DNA of 64,000 bases from Clostridiales bacterium (lineage in GTDB: Bacteria; Bacillota; Clostridia; Saccharofermentanales; Saccharofermentanaceae): assembly GCA_017551865.1 (NCBI GenBank), contig JAFZKB010000029.1, positions 82,303-146,302 of the forward strand, given 5' to 3'. Position numbers and translations under genes: made by a program. Positions 1-8,709 of this stretch are shown here, one piece after another; position 1 is the first letter of the stretch; every line of letters starts with the position of its first letter. The notes under the pieces are model-generated. The model ran no database searches and was not told the origin of the DNA. It saw only the letters and a program-made list of their open reading frames with translations.

Positions 1-1
1 T

Positions 2-1183
2 GTGTTTGCCCAGATCTTTTACCTGCTGATCGCCTATAAACTTGAACTTTACGATATCAATGACTCGGGCCTCGAATCACTTGTCCAGAAGGGCGATACG
101 GGCTTTATCTCGATCGACTACCGCCTGCGTTATCTCGGCTCGAACGAAACGGCGAAGGAATGGCTGCCGTTCCTTAAAGACCTGCATGTCGATTCCTTTA
201 TCAACAAGGATCCGAAACATAGAGAGACGATCCTTTCGTGGATCCAGCAGTTCAACGAAGGCAAGATTGACAAGGACAACCAGATTCACTATCGGAGTGC
301 AGACGGGGAGAAGGTCTTCCTCGTCGATGTCAACCATCTCTACGACGCACAGCGCCGGCAGGGGTATCAGATCTTCATCACAGATGACACGGCAGACATC
401 AAGTACATCGAGTTCCAGGAAAAGTTTACGACTGTTCTTCGCTACGAAGTTGACCAGAAGACCGAGCGGATCCGCCAGATGAACGACCACCTGCTTTTCA
501 GCATGGCGACCATGGTTGAAAGCAGAGACCCGTTCACGGGTGGTCACATCCGCCGTACGAGCGAAGGCGTCCGCATGATCATCGAACAGATGGAGAAAGA
601 TAATGTCTTAAATCTTTCGAAGAAGTTCGGCGGATATGTCATCAAGGCGGCCCCGATGCACGATATCGGAAAGATCGCAGTTCCGGATGCGGTGCTTCTT
701 AAGCCGGGACGATATGAACCCGAAGAGTATGAGATCATGAAGTCGCACTCCGCGGAAGGCGCGCGCGTCGTCGAAGAGATCTTAAAGGATACGGATGACG
801 AAGACTTCAAGCGTATCGCTGCCAACGTCGCCCATTACCATCACGAAAGATGGGACGGAAACGGCTATCCGGAAAAACTTTCCGGCCACGACATCCCGCT
901 CGAGGCCAGGATCATGGCGATCGCCGATGTCTATGACGCACTCGTAAGTAAACGTGTCTATAAGGCGAAGATGCCTTTTGAGAAAGCCGATTCGATCATC
1001 ATGGAAGGTATGGGCACGCAGTTCGACCCATCACTAGAGAAGTACTACGTGGCGGCCCGCCCGCAGTTTGAGGCATATTATGAGAGCCAGCTCAACGAAG
1101 ACGCGACGCAGCATGGCGAGCATCCGGAGGTCGAAGGCGAGAAAAAAGATGAGGAGAACAAGCCTGCTGAAGAAGAGAAGTAA
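2..1183 (+). CDS. HD-GYP domain cyclic-di-GMP phosphodiesterase, 5' partial
   Basis: The gene enters from the left edge, so the GTG at position 2 is most likely an internal codon. Around residue 220 is the metal-binding HDIGK motif, and near residues 279-290 is HHE followed by DGNGYP; together these are the HD-GYP signature of enzymes that hydrolyse cyclic di-GMP. The stretch ahead of it (about residues 30-130) reads like a PAS-type sensor, and the hydrophobic residues 1-14 could be the end of a membrane segment of a missing N-terminal sensor. The C-terminus is a 30-residue Glu/Lys-rich tail. It is not followed closely by another gene. A role in cyclic-di-GMP signalling is inferred from the motifs; the missing N-terminus prevents naming the input signal. 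Confidence 0.85.
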   Translation: MFAQIFYLLIAYKLELYDINDSGLESLVQKGDTGFISIDYRLRYLGSNETAKEWLPFLKDLHVDSFINKDPKHRETILSWIQQFNEGKIDKDNQIHYRSADGEKVFLVDVNHLYDAQRRQGYQIFITDDTADIKYIEFQEKFTTVLRYEVDQKTERIRQMNDHLLFSMATMVESRDPFTGGHIRRTSEGVRMIIEQMEKDNVLNLSKKFGGYVIKAAPMHDIGKIAVPDAVLLKPGRYEPEEYEIMKSHSAEGARVVEEILKDTDDEDFKRIAANVAHYHHERWDGNGYPEKLSGHDIPLEARIMAIADVYDALVSKRVYKAKMPFEKADSIIMEGMGTQFDPSLEKYYVAARPQFEAYYESQLNEDATQHGEHPEVEGEKKDEENKPAEEEK

Positions 1184-1311
1184 GATCAGGTCGAACGGAT
1201 CTTTTCACAAAGTAAAGCAATCCTTCTTATTTTGTTAACAAATGTGCCATAGTCCATACACTTTTCTTCTTTAGAATAAAGCCATAGAAAGAAACAAAGG
1301 AGGACAGACCG

Positions 1312-1398
1312 ATGCAGGATGAACATACAACTCAGGCAATTGGTTTTGGCGAATCCTCCAGTTGCTTGAGTGAAGAATCAGAAAGAGTTTCTCTTTAA
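1312..1398 (+). CDS. Possible small protein of 28 residues
   Basis: An ATG at 1312 lies seven bases after a strong AAAGGAGG ribosome binding site (1297-1304) and opens a 28-codon frame ending in TAA at 1396-1398. The peptide is hydrophilic, rich in Ser and Glu, has a single cysteine and no signal peptide or membrane segment. A clear intrinsic terminator follows 43 bases after the stop, so the unit could be a short independent mRNA. No family is recognised. The ribosome binding site is the main support; the frame is short enough to be accidental. Confidence 0.35.
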   Translation: MQDEHTTQAIGFGESSSCLSEESERVSL

Positions 1399-1441
1399 GT
1401 TTTATGAGTTTGTAAAGCGTCTGAAAATGACGAAAGAATAT

Positions 1442-1475
1442 ACCCTGAAGCGAAAAACTTCAGGGTTTTCTTTTT
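1442..1475 (+). terminator. Rho-independent terminator
   Basis: A perfect 9-bp stem (ACCCTGAAG 1442-1450 with its complement 1458-1466) encloses a 7-base loop and is followed by TTTCTTTTT. It ends transcription of the small unit or read-through from the HD-GYP gene before the promoter at 1508. Confidence 0.85.
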
Positions 1476-1507
1476 GCGAAAACAAAAAAGCAAAACAGCA
1501 AATCAAA

Positions 1508-1536
1508 TTGACACCTGTCCTGAATACCCATATACT
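1508..1536 (+). promoter_or_regulatory. SigA-type promoter of the first LRR gene
   Basis: TTGACA (1508-1513), 17-base spacer, TATACT (1531-1536). The spacer shares CCTGAA and the final CA with the promoter of the next paralogue at 3741. Start of transcription is expected near 1543, giving a leader of about 115 bases. Confidence 0.8.
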
Positions 1537-1658
1537 CAAAATTGGAATTGGTAAAGGATCTGTTTGGTTGGGGGACTTTCAGAAAACTAACCGCTTCTGA
1601 ATCATAAAGAACAGATGGGCCTATGTGGGGATGAGAAGGATTTCAGAGGTGATTATTC

Positions 1659-3695
1659 ATGAGAAAAACAATATCTGCGGTTATACTGACCGCAGCCGTA
1701 GCCGTGTCCGCTGTGGCACTTGCAAAACTTCCGGCACTTCGTGCAGACGAATCTAAAGTATACGTTGAGAACTCCTATGCCGTGCCATCGGGAGATGTAG
1801 CGATCAATTCTACAAACTTCCCGGATGCAAATTTCAGAACTTATGTATCTCAGTTCGATAAAGACAACAGCGGCGGATTGAGTACAAGTGAGATCAGTGC
1901 AGTGACCGCGATCGACTGCAGTTCCAATTCTATATCTGATTTGACAGGAATCTCCTATTTTACCGCGCTGAAGACCCTGAACTGTAAAGACAACCAGATA
2001 TCCAAATTAAATCTGCGTTCGAATACCGCACTTCAAACTGTATCCTGCAGCAATAACAGACTGACATCACTAAATGTGAATGGCCTTACCAGGCTCGGAA
2101 TATTGGAGTGCAGAAACAACCAGCTTTCCTCCATCGATGTAGAAAGGAATACGGCGCTTTACAATTTTGACTGCACTTCCAATAAACTAACCTCGCTCAA
2201 TGTGAAAAAGAATACGGAACTCAAATATCTGTATTGCAGCTTCAACGAAATAACGGAACTGGATGTAAGCAAAAATCCAAGCCTGAGATACCTGTATTGC
2301 TACAAAACGGGAATCAGCCAACTGGATGTAGAGAACTGCCAGTACTTGCACAACATTATAAGGAATATACCATTTAGTGTCCGAAACTCCTACAAATTCG
2401 TTAAAGGAACACTGAATGATCTGCCTATCGAACTTTACGTAAATCCGGATTGTAATGTATATCCGGTAGCGATCAACGAGACAAACTTCCCGGATAACAA
2501 TTACAGAATTTTAGTTACACAATTTGATATAAGTGGCAATGATTCAGAATTAAGCCTGCTTGAGATCCAGGCTGTAAAAGAAATGCATTGCTGGGGAGAG
2601 ATATATAGTCTTCAGGGTATCGAGTATTTCACGTCACTTACTAATCTGCATTGTTACAAATGCAAACTTACGGCTCTTGATGTAAGCAAGAATACTGTTC
2701 TAGAGTTTATTGATTGTAGCGACAACCAACTTACAACCCTTGATTTAAGCAAGAATACGAAACTCGAAATATTGTCGTGCTACGACAATCAACTAACATC
2801 CCTTGATGTAAGCAAGAATACTGCTCTAAGGGAGTTATACTGTTACAACAATCAACTAACAACTCTTGATGTAAGCGAAACCACAGAACTTGAGTGGTTG
2901 AATTGTGGTTGTAATGAACTGACATATTTGGACTTAAGTAAGAATACGGAACTTCAGAGGTTACGATGTGAAGACAATCAACTGACATCTCTGGATATTC
3001 ATCTTTGCCCAAAGCTTGAGTCATTAGTGAAGGCGAGTGAAAGGCGAGAATTCGAAGATCATTCTTATTTTTCCTCTTCTACTGCCCTTTTGTATTTTGA
3101 CAAAAATGTCACCCTCATCACCTCAGACGGAGCTTTGGTGGGTACCATAATCAAGCTGAAAGCCGTGTCTGCCGGAAGGAACAAGGTCAAACTTACCTGG
3201 GATCCGATAAGTGAAGCAGATGGATATCTTGTTTATGGACAAAAGAACGGAAAATATGCTTATGTCGGCATGACCACACAGGGTACGACATTTACAGATA
3301 CCAAGGCACTGGATAATGACTGGAATTATTACTGGGTCTTTGCCTATGCCAAAGACAGCCATGCCAAAATGATCCCCGGCGGCTGCCTGAAGTATGTGTA
3401 TGCCAAGGGCGTCTGTCTTGCGGTAACGAACCTGAAAGCGTCTTCCGGAACCGGATATGTGAAGCTTTCGTGGACAGCCTCTGCCGGAGCGGACGGTTAT
3501 CTCGTCTATGGTATCCGTCCGGGTGGAGCATCTTATGGCTATATCGGCATGACGACCCAGGGCACGACTTTTACTGATACAAAAGCATCGAAAGCGGACT
3601 ACACGTTCTACTGGGTGTTCCCGTATCACAAGGATGCAAGCGGGAACATGATCGTCGGCGGAACTGCTAAGTACACTTACGGAAAAGCAAGGTAG
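1659..3695 (+). CDS. Exported Ca-loop/leucine-rich-repeat protein with two Fn3-like modules
   Basis: A 678-residue secreted protein. A signal peptide covers residues 1-29. At about residues 67-78 lies a canonical EF-hand loop (D-K-D-N-S-G-G-L-S-T-S-E). Leucine-rich repeats with the pattern L..L.C..N.LT.LDVS.N follow (about 85-230). A second, degenerate EF-hand-like segment at about 270-300 leads into a second repeat block (about 305-450). Two Fn3-like modules close the protein (about 497-585 and 587-678), each with GYLVY and YWVF core strands. There is no LPXTG motif or C-terminal membrane anchor. SD GAGGTGAT precedes the ATG. The layout suggests a surface or secreted binding protein; the ligand is unknown. 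The gene has its own promoter, is visibly A+T-richer than its neighbours in the repeat part, and is a paralogue of the next gene. Confidence 0.85.
   Translation: MRKTISAVILTAAVAVSAVALAKLPALRADESKVYVENSYAVPSGDVAINSTNFPDANFRTYVSQFDKDNSGGLSTSEISAVTAIDCSSNSISDLTGISYFTALKTLNCKDNQISKLNLRSNTALQTVSCSNNRLTSLNVNGLTRLGILECRNNQLSSIDVERNTALYNFDCTSNKLTSLNVKKNTELKYLYCSFNEITELDVSKNPSLRYLYCYKTGISQLDVENCQYLHNIIRNIPFSVRNSYKFVKGTLNDLPIELYVNPDCNVYPVAINETNFPDNNYRILVTQFDISGNDSELSLLEIQAVKEMHCWGEIYSLQGIEYFTSLTNLHCYKCKLTALDVSKNTVLEFIDCSDNQLTTLDLSKNTKLEILSCYDNQLTSLDVSKNTALRELYCYNNQLTTLDVSETTELEWLNCGCNELTYLDLSKNTELQRLRCEDNQLTSLDIHLCPKLESLVKASERREFEDHSYFSSSTALLYFDKNVTLITSDGALVGTIIKLKAVSAGRNKVKLTWDPISEADGYLVYGQKNGKYAYVGMTTQGTTFTDTKALDNDWNYYWVFAYAKDSHAKMIPGGCLKYVYAKGVCLAVTNLKASSGTGYVKLSWTASAGADGYLVYGIRPGGASYGYIGMTTQGTTFTDTKASKADYTFYWVFPYHKDASGNMIVGGTAKYTYGKAR
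3413..3695 (+). repeat. Near-identical Fn3 module DNA, copy 1
   Basis: The last 280 bases of this gene match 4968-5250 in the next gene with only scattered, mostly third-position differences and one small indel (GGAGCATCT against GCGGCA). The rest of the two genes is much more divergent. This suggests recent duplication or gene conversion of the terminal module. Confidence 0.85.
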
Positions 3696-3740
3696 AAGAG
3701 ATCTTATTTGTGCTGCCAATAAACTGAGCTGCGAATGAAA

Positions 3741-3769
3741 TTGACATGCGCCTGAAACGTCCATATACT
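3741..3769 (+). promoter_or_regulatory. SigA-type promoter of the second LRR gene
   Basis: TTGACA (3741-3746), 17-base spacer, TATACT (3764-3769). Same hexamers, same spacing and partly the same spacer sequence as the promoter at 1508. Start of transcription is expected near 3776. Confidence 0.8.
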
Positions 3770-3804
3770 CGTATTGGGGATAGATGGAATGGAAGAGGTA
3801 CGTT

Positions 3805-5250
3805 ATGAAAAAGAAAGCATTATCGGCTATAGTTTTTGCTACTTTGATTGTTATTTCCGAAGTTGCGTTTACAGGATTTTCGATCTTTCGTGAAGAGGTG
3901 GCCGAGACCATCACACTTCAGAAATGTGCGGTGCCTGCTGGAGAAGTTGCGCTCAACGAAACAAACTTTCCGGATGCGAATTTCTTAAGCTTTGTATCGA
4001 AGTACGATAAAGACAAAAGCGGCGGGTTAAGTGCAAGTGAGATCAAATCTGTGACTGAGATCGGCTGTAGCGACATGAACATATCTGATCTCAAAGGCAT
4101 CGAATATTTCACATCTCTTAGATGGTTAGATTGCACTTTCAACCAGCTCACTTCGCTTGATGTGCGTAGTAACACGCAGCTTATCACTTTGTATTGTGCA
4201 TTTAACCAGCTGACTTTACTTGATGTAAGTAAGAATCTCTCTCTTAAGTCTTTGAACTGCGATTGGAACGCATTATCTTCGCTTGATGTGAGCAGAAACC
4301 TCTCTCTTGAAGGGTTGACGTGCAGTTTCAACGATCTGACTACACTTAATGTAAGCAAAAATACAGAACTTGAGTGGTTGAATTGTGGTTGTAATGAACT
4401 CACAAATTTGGACTTAAGTAAGAACTCGGAACTTGACGGTCTGTCTTGCTACCGGAATCAATTGACTTCGCTGGATGTGACAAGAAACAAAAAACTTACT
4501 TACCTTGCTTGTGAAGGAAATCAGATAAAGAAACTCGATATCCATCTTTGCCCGAAGCTTCTTGAACTAATCACTAAGGAAACAAGGAAGGAAGAAAAGA
4601 CGGATTTCTTTGATTCCTACTATTACGGATCTTCCCAAGATGATGATTATTTCGGGTACGATAAAAGTGTTACTCTTATCACAAAAGGTCCTTCTGTAGG
4701 AAAAGTGACCGGCCTCAAAGCTGTTTCTGCCGGAAGGAATAAAGTGAAACTGACCTGGAATGCCGTCGATGGTGCAGTAGGGTATCTTGTTTATGCCCAG
4801 AAGGATAAGAAGTACGGGTATGTCGGCATGACTACTCAGGGCACGACTTTTACGGATACGAAAGCTCTGGATACAGACTATAACTACTATTGGGTATTTG
4901 CTTATGTAAAAGATATCGATGGCAGCATGGTGGCCGGCGGTTGTGAGAAGTATGTGTATGCCAAGGGCGTCTGCCTGGCGGTAACGAACCTGAAAGCGTC
5001 TTCCGGAACCGGCTATGTGAAGCTTTCGTGGACAGCCTCCGCCGGAGCGGACGGATACCTTATCTATGGCATCCGTCCGGGAGCGGCATATGGCTATATC
5101 GGCATGACGACCCAGGGCACGACTTTTACTGATACAAAAGCATCGAAAGCGGACTACACATTCTACTGGGTGTTCCCGTATCACAAGGATGCAAGCGGGA
5201 ACATGATCGTCGGCGGAACTGCCAAGTATACTTACGGAAAAGCAAGGTAG
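3805..5250 (+). CDS. Exported Ca-loop/leucine-rich-repeat protein with two Fn3-like modules, paralogue
   Basis: A 481-residue paralogue of the preceding protein with one EF-hand/LRR block instead of two. The ATG at 3805 is preferred over the in-frame ATG at 3784 because GGAAGAGG lies seven bases before it and the resulting N-terminus (Met-Lys-Lys-Lys, then a hydrophobic stretch) is a standard signal peptide. Residues about 65-76 form an EF-hand loop (D-K-D-K-S-G-G-L-S-A-S-E). LRRs of the CxxN.LTxLDVS type occupy about 85-250, and Fn3-like modules about 300-388 and 391-481. No wall anchor is visible. A 70-base LRR stretch at about 4363-4432 is nearly identical to 2884-2953 of the first gene, so the paralogues seem to exchange sequence. 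It ends ten bases before the convergent permease gene, without a visible terminator. Confidence 0.85.
   Translation: MKKKALSAIVFATLIVISEVAFTGFSIFREEVAETITLQKCAVPAGEVALNETNFPDANFLSFVSKYDKDKSGGLSASEIKSVTEIGCSDMNISDLKGIEYFTSLRWLDCTFNQLTSLDVRSNTQLITLYCAFNQLTLLDVSKNLSLKSLNCDWNALSSLDVSRNLSLEGLTCSFNDLTTLNVSKNTELEWLNCGCNELTNLDLSKNSELDGLSCYRNQLTSLDVTRNKKLTYLACEGNQIKKLDIHLCPKLLELITKETRKEEKTDFFDSYYYGSSQDDDYFGYDKSVTLITKGPSVGKVTGLKAVSAGRNKVKLTWNAVDGAVGYLVYAQKDKKYGYVGMTTQGTTFTDTKALDTDYNYYWVFAYVKDIDGSMVAGGCEKYVYAKGVCLAVTNLKASSGTGYVKLSWTASAGADGYLIYGIRPGAAYGYIGMTTQGTTFTDTKASKADYTFYWVFPYHKDASGNMIVGGTAKYTYGKAR
4968..5250 (+). repeat. Near-identical Fn3 module DNA, copy 2
   Basis: Second copy of the block at 3413-3695; see that entry. 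Confidence 0.85.
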
Positions 5251-5260
5251 CTTATCGCAA

Positions 5261-7630
5261 TTACTCTTCCTTCAGAATACGTACCGGCTCGAGTTTGCTG
5301 ATGGACCGTGAGTTCAGATAGCTGGTTACAAGTGCGCAGACCAGGATGATCAGGAACGTCAGGAGAAACCAGATCGGGCTTGTCGTAAAGTTGTTCTGCT
5401 TGATGCCGAAGGCGCTCAGTCCTATGAGCATGAAATCATTTGACATCAAGATTTGAATGAGGAACCCGAAGAGAACCCCGATGACGATGATCGGAATATT
5501 GGTGAGCATGACCCGTCTGATCAGTTCTCCGGAGGTGTAGCCGAGGGCTTTGCTCACACCGATCTCGGTCCTTTCGCGGATGATCTGTGATCTCGTAAGG
5601 AGGATCTCGGTCAGGATCACGACGAAACATGTCATGAAGACGAAGAGCACACAGATGGCGACCATCGCGGAGGTCAGGGAATCGATCGTGGCACCGATGA
5701 GGTTCTGGACCAGGATAACGCCGTGGGTCGGATATTTATCTGCCCAATCTTTCGCGAAGGCCTTTGCCTCGGAGGAATCTTTGAGATAGACGACTACACT
5801 GCCATACTTGTAGTCCGGCTTGATTCGTTTGATGCCTTCTTCGGACATGAGGGCCTTTTTTCCCATGTTGTTGATCTTCTGGTCGATGCCGGATATGGTG
5901 TAGGCGACGGAGTCTTCTCCGTTGCTGCTTTTAATGTTGATGACATCTCCGACTTTGGCATCGAGTTTCTCAGCTTCGATATAGGTAATGACAACTTCGT
6001 TACCGTTTTCCGGAAGGTGTCCTTCCAGAAGATATTCATACTGCAGAAGGGAAAGATCGTTATATGTGTCTATTCCAAGGGTGGTCGTCTTGTCACGGCA
6101 GGTCACTTCGATACTGGCCAAACTGGTCGATGTCATAATGTGTTCGACTCTCGGATCGGATTCGAGCACAGAAAGGATCTGCTGATCTCCGCCGGTTCCG
6201 ATCTGTACATCGCCTGTTTCAAATCCGACAAGTTTCAGCATGGCGGTTCTGTCCAGTGCGAAATTCTGAAGGAGAGAAAAGCCGGTCACCGTGGAGAAGG
6301 TGAGAAGGGCGACGATGAGTGCGATAAAGATACTCTTCTTCGGACGTCCGAGGATACTCTTTCCCGACAGTGCCAGGTCCGTCGGCAGTTTTGTCTTATC
6401 AAAAGAGAAATGATTCTTCTTGAAATTGTGATTGCTGATTCCAGAACGGAGTGAATCCAAAACGGTGAGCTTCTTGTAACTTCTGGTGGCAAGAAGAGTT
6501 CCGAGGAAAACCATGAGCGGGATACCGATCAAAGTGGAAATAAGAGCGGGGATACAGATCCCGGAAAAACCGGTAAGACCCATGAGAGATCCCTGAAGTG
6601 TGCTGAGCGGCGGGCTGATCAATATACCGATGATCACGGCAGCGACCGTAGCCACGACGCAGATCAGCATCTCCTCGATCACGCAGGAACGGCGGAGTTC
6701 TTTGGCGGTATAGCCGTTGGCCTGTAAAATACCGATGTTCTGAATGTTCATCTCGATGAAGTTTTTGATCGAGAAGTGCATGATGATGAGTGCCAGACCA
6801 ACCAGCATGATCGTAAAGAGCAAGATAATGGAGGAAGCGGTAGCCGTTACAGCAAAACTGCCGTACTCCATGATGTCTCTGGTTACTGTGGTCGGGGCAT
6901 GCCCCGGGAAGGCATTCTGGACGGACTTGTCGTATTGATCCAGATCGACTCCTTCTTCGACATTGCAGTATACGAAGGATCCTGTGTATTCAGGTTCCAG
7001 AGTGGTAGACAGTGTCGAGAAAACATTCGGGCTTATCAGGCAGTAGTACCCGGAAATATTCATGGTCGTGGCGAAATAGATGTGCTCCACATAGCCCTTG
7101 ACCGTAAAGGTAAAAGTCATCCCGTTGGCACGGAGCGTCAGGGGATCCCCGACTTTGATCGTGGGAGAAAGGTGATAAGGGATCACGATCTCATTGTCCT
7201 GAAGATTTTGGAATTCTTCGGGATAGGAATTGAGATATGTCCGTACGGAGCTGTCCTGAAGGAAGAACTGATACGAGGCCGCATCTTCCGCAGATTTATT
7301 GCCGTAGTAGTAATCGGCTGACCACTGTACGATCGGTACGGATTCGCAAAGCGCTGTACCGGGAAGCGAAGCGATCGTATCTTTGAAGAATTCCGAGCTG
7401 CTCTTACCGGAAGAGGATCCGGCTTCCAGAAGGTTAGACGGCTCAAAGGCCGTAAGATCGGAAAAATGGTATTTGCTGTCGCATTCCTTGATGGTGTTAT
7501 CGGAGGAAAGCATCAGGGAAAGACAGGAAAAGAGCAGACAGGCGGCAAGGAAGATCAGGATAAAGAGGATCGCGACCTCGCCTTTATGTTTTTTGAGATT
7601 GTTTTTTGCAATAAAGAATAAAGAATACAT
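5261..7630 (-). CDS. ABC transporter permease, FtsX/MacB type
   Basis: A 789-residue integral membrane protein. It has an N-terminal membrane helix (about 20-42), a large extracytoplasmic domain (about 45-260), three helices (about 265-400), a further helix near 440, a second outside domain (about 460-655) and three C-terminal helices. This is the double-FtsX architecture of exporters and peptide-sensing transporters rather than importers. It starts three bases after the ATPase stop codon, with GGGGTGG as ribosome binding site, so the two are translated together. With the divergent two-component system it probably forms a signal-responsive export or resistance unit. The substrate cannot be read from the sequence. 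Confidence 0.85.
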   Translation of the reverse strand: MYSLFFIAKNNLKKHKGEVAILFILIFLAACLLFSCLSLMLSSDNTIKECDSKYHFSDLTAFEPSNLLEAGSSSGKSSSEFFKDTIASLPGTALCESVPIVQWSADYYYGNKSAEDAASYQFFLQDSSVRTYLNSYPEEFQNLQDNEIVIPYHLSPTIKVGDPLTLRANGMTFTFTVKGYVEHIYFATTMNISGYYCLISPNVFSTLSTTLEPEYTGSFVYCNVEEGVDLDQYDKSVQNAFPGHAPTTVTRDIMEYGSFAVTATASSIILLFTIMLVGLALIIMHFSIKNFIEMNIQNIGILQANGYTAKELRRSCVIEEMLICVVATVAAVIIGILISPPLSTLQGSLMGLTGFSGICIPALISTLIGIPLMVFLGTLLATRSYKKLTVLDSLRSGISNHNFKKNHFSFDKTKLPTDLALSGKSILGRPKKSIFIALIVALLTFSTVTGFSLLQNFALDRTAMLKLVGFETGDVQIGTGGDQQILSVLESDPRVEHIMTSTSLASIEVTCRDKTTTLGIDTYNDLSLLQYEYLLEGHLPENGNEVVITYIEAEKLDAKVGDVINIKSSNGEDSVAYTISGIDQKINNMGKKALMSEEGIKRIKPDYKYGSVVVYLKDSSEAKAFAKDWADKYPTHGVILVQNLIGATIDSLTSAMVAICVLFVFMTCFVVILTEILLTRSQIIRERTEIGVSKALGYTSGELIRRVMLTNIPIIVIGVLFGFLIQILMSNDFMLIGLSAFGIKQNNFTTSPIWFLLTFLIILVCALVTSYLNSRSISKLEPVRILKEE

Positions 7631-7633
7631 ATC

Positions 7634-8455
7634 TTACCACCCCATATTCGAGAGAAATGTGCGGATCTTCTGGTGACGGTCTTTATCCGGACCGGAGTAT
7701 GGGTCAAGCTCGATCTCGTCGCAGATCACGCCGTCACGAAGATACAGGATACGGTTGCCGCGCTCAGCGGCGGCCAGGGCATGGGTGACCATAACGATGC
7801 TCTGTCCGCGTCCGTTCATCTCGGAGAGGACATCGAGGATCGCATTGGTATTTTGGGAGTTCAGGGCACCCGTCGGTTCATCGGCGAAGAGGATCTCCGG
7901 ATCGTTGATGACGGAGCGGATGAGTGCGACACGCTGCTGCTCACCGCCGCTCAACTGACTGGGGAACTTTCTGAAGGTGTTTTCATCAAGCCCGACAGAA
8001 GAAAGAAGCTTTTTAGATTTTTCCGCCAAGGCTTTTCGGTCCTTATGCTTAAGAAAACCACTGACCATAACGTTGTCCAGAACGCTCATCGTATCGTTTA
8101 AGTAGTTCTGCTGGAACACAAATCCGCAGTGCTTCCTGCGGAAAAGAGCCAGCTGGTCGTTGCTATATCCGGTGATATCTTCCGTGCCATAGCGCACACT
8201 TCCGAGACTCGGACGGTCCATACCGGAAAGAGCATAGAGAAGTGTGGATTTGCCGGCGCCGGAGTCACCCATGATGACGGTGAAATCTCCTTTGCGGATC
8301 TGAAGGTTCAGATTTTTCAGAACATGCTGCTGGATGCTCTCATTGGAAAAAGTCTTACAGAGATCTTTGGCTTCCAGAAGGATCTCTTTGGTGTTTAAGA
8401 TCTGAACATCTTCTTTCTGAAGATCAGTTTCTTTTTTTTCTTTCATAGTCTGCAT
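7634..8455 (-). CDS. ABC transporter ATP-binding protein
   Basis: A 273-residue ATPase of the LolD/MacB class. The sequence shows Walker A GDSGAGKS, a Q-loop (FVFQQNYL), the signature LSGGEQQR, Walker B ILFADEPT and the switch histidine in VTHAL. About 25 polar residues precede the domain. The ATG at 8455 has AAGGAG nine bases upstream. It powers the adjacent FtsX-type permease encoded just downstream. Expression probably depends on the divergent response regulator, since both transcription units share the 254-base region 8456-8709. Confidence 0.92.
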   Translation of the reverse strand: MQTMKEKKETDLQKEDVQILNTKEILLEAKDLCKTFSNESIQQHVLKNLNLQIRKGDFTVIMGDSGAGKSTLLYALSGMDRPSLGSVRYGTEDITGYSNDQLALFRRKHCGFVFQQNYLNDTMSVLDNVMVSGFLKHKDRKALAEKSKKLLSSVGLDENTFRKFPSQLSGGEQQRVALIRSVINDPEILFADEPTGALNSQNTNAILDVLSEMNGRGQSIVMVTHALAAAERGNRILYLRDGVICDEIELDPYSGPDKDRHQKIRTFLSNMGW

Positions 8456-8667
8456 TATTTGAATCTCCTTTTGCTTTATTCTCTTTTGGTACCGTAGTGA
8501 TGGTTTTGCGCGTCCGCTTTCCCCTCACTTTTGGGATCTAACGATTTTAGTGTACGATTCTTCTTTCCGGAATGCTTTACATAAACCTTATGAGATCCTT
8601 AACTGTTTCTTACATGGCTTTCTTAAATGAGGATCTCCTTTTCTTCGGGAAGCAGAGATCCAATCTG

Positions 8668-8676
8668 TGCTATACT
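8668..8676 (+). promoter_or_regulatory. Extended -10 promoter of the two-component operon
   Basis: TGC-TATACT (8668-8676) is an extended -10 element; no good -35 lies 16-18 bases upstream. In the shared region, TTACAT occurs at 8577 and 8610 (33 bases apart) and TTAAAT at 8623; these may be regulator sites, but that is speculative. Confidence 0.5.
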
Positions 8677-8709
8677 GATGCTAGTTCATCTTAAAAAGGA
8701 GCGGCGCCT

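Noticed and set aside
1370..1600. 76-residue open frame after the HD-GYP gene
   Set aside because: It runs through a strong terminator and the promoter of the LRR gene, and has no ribosome binding site.
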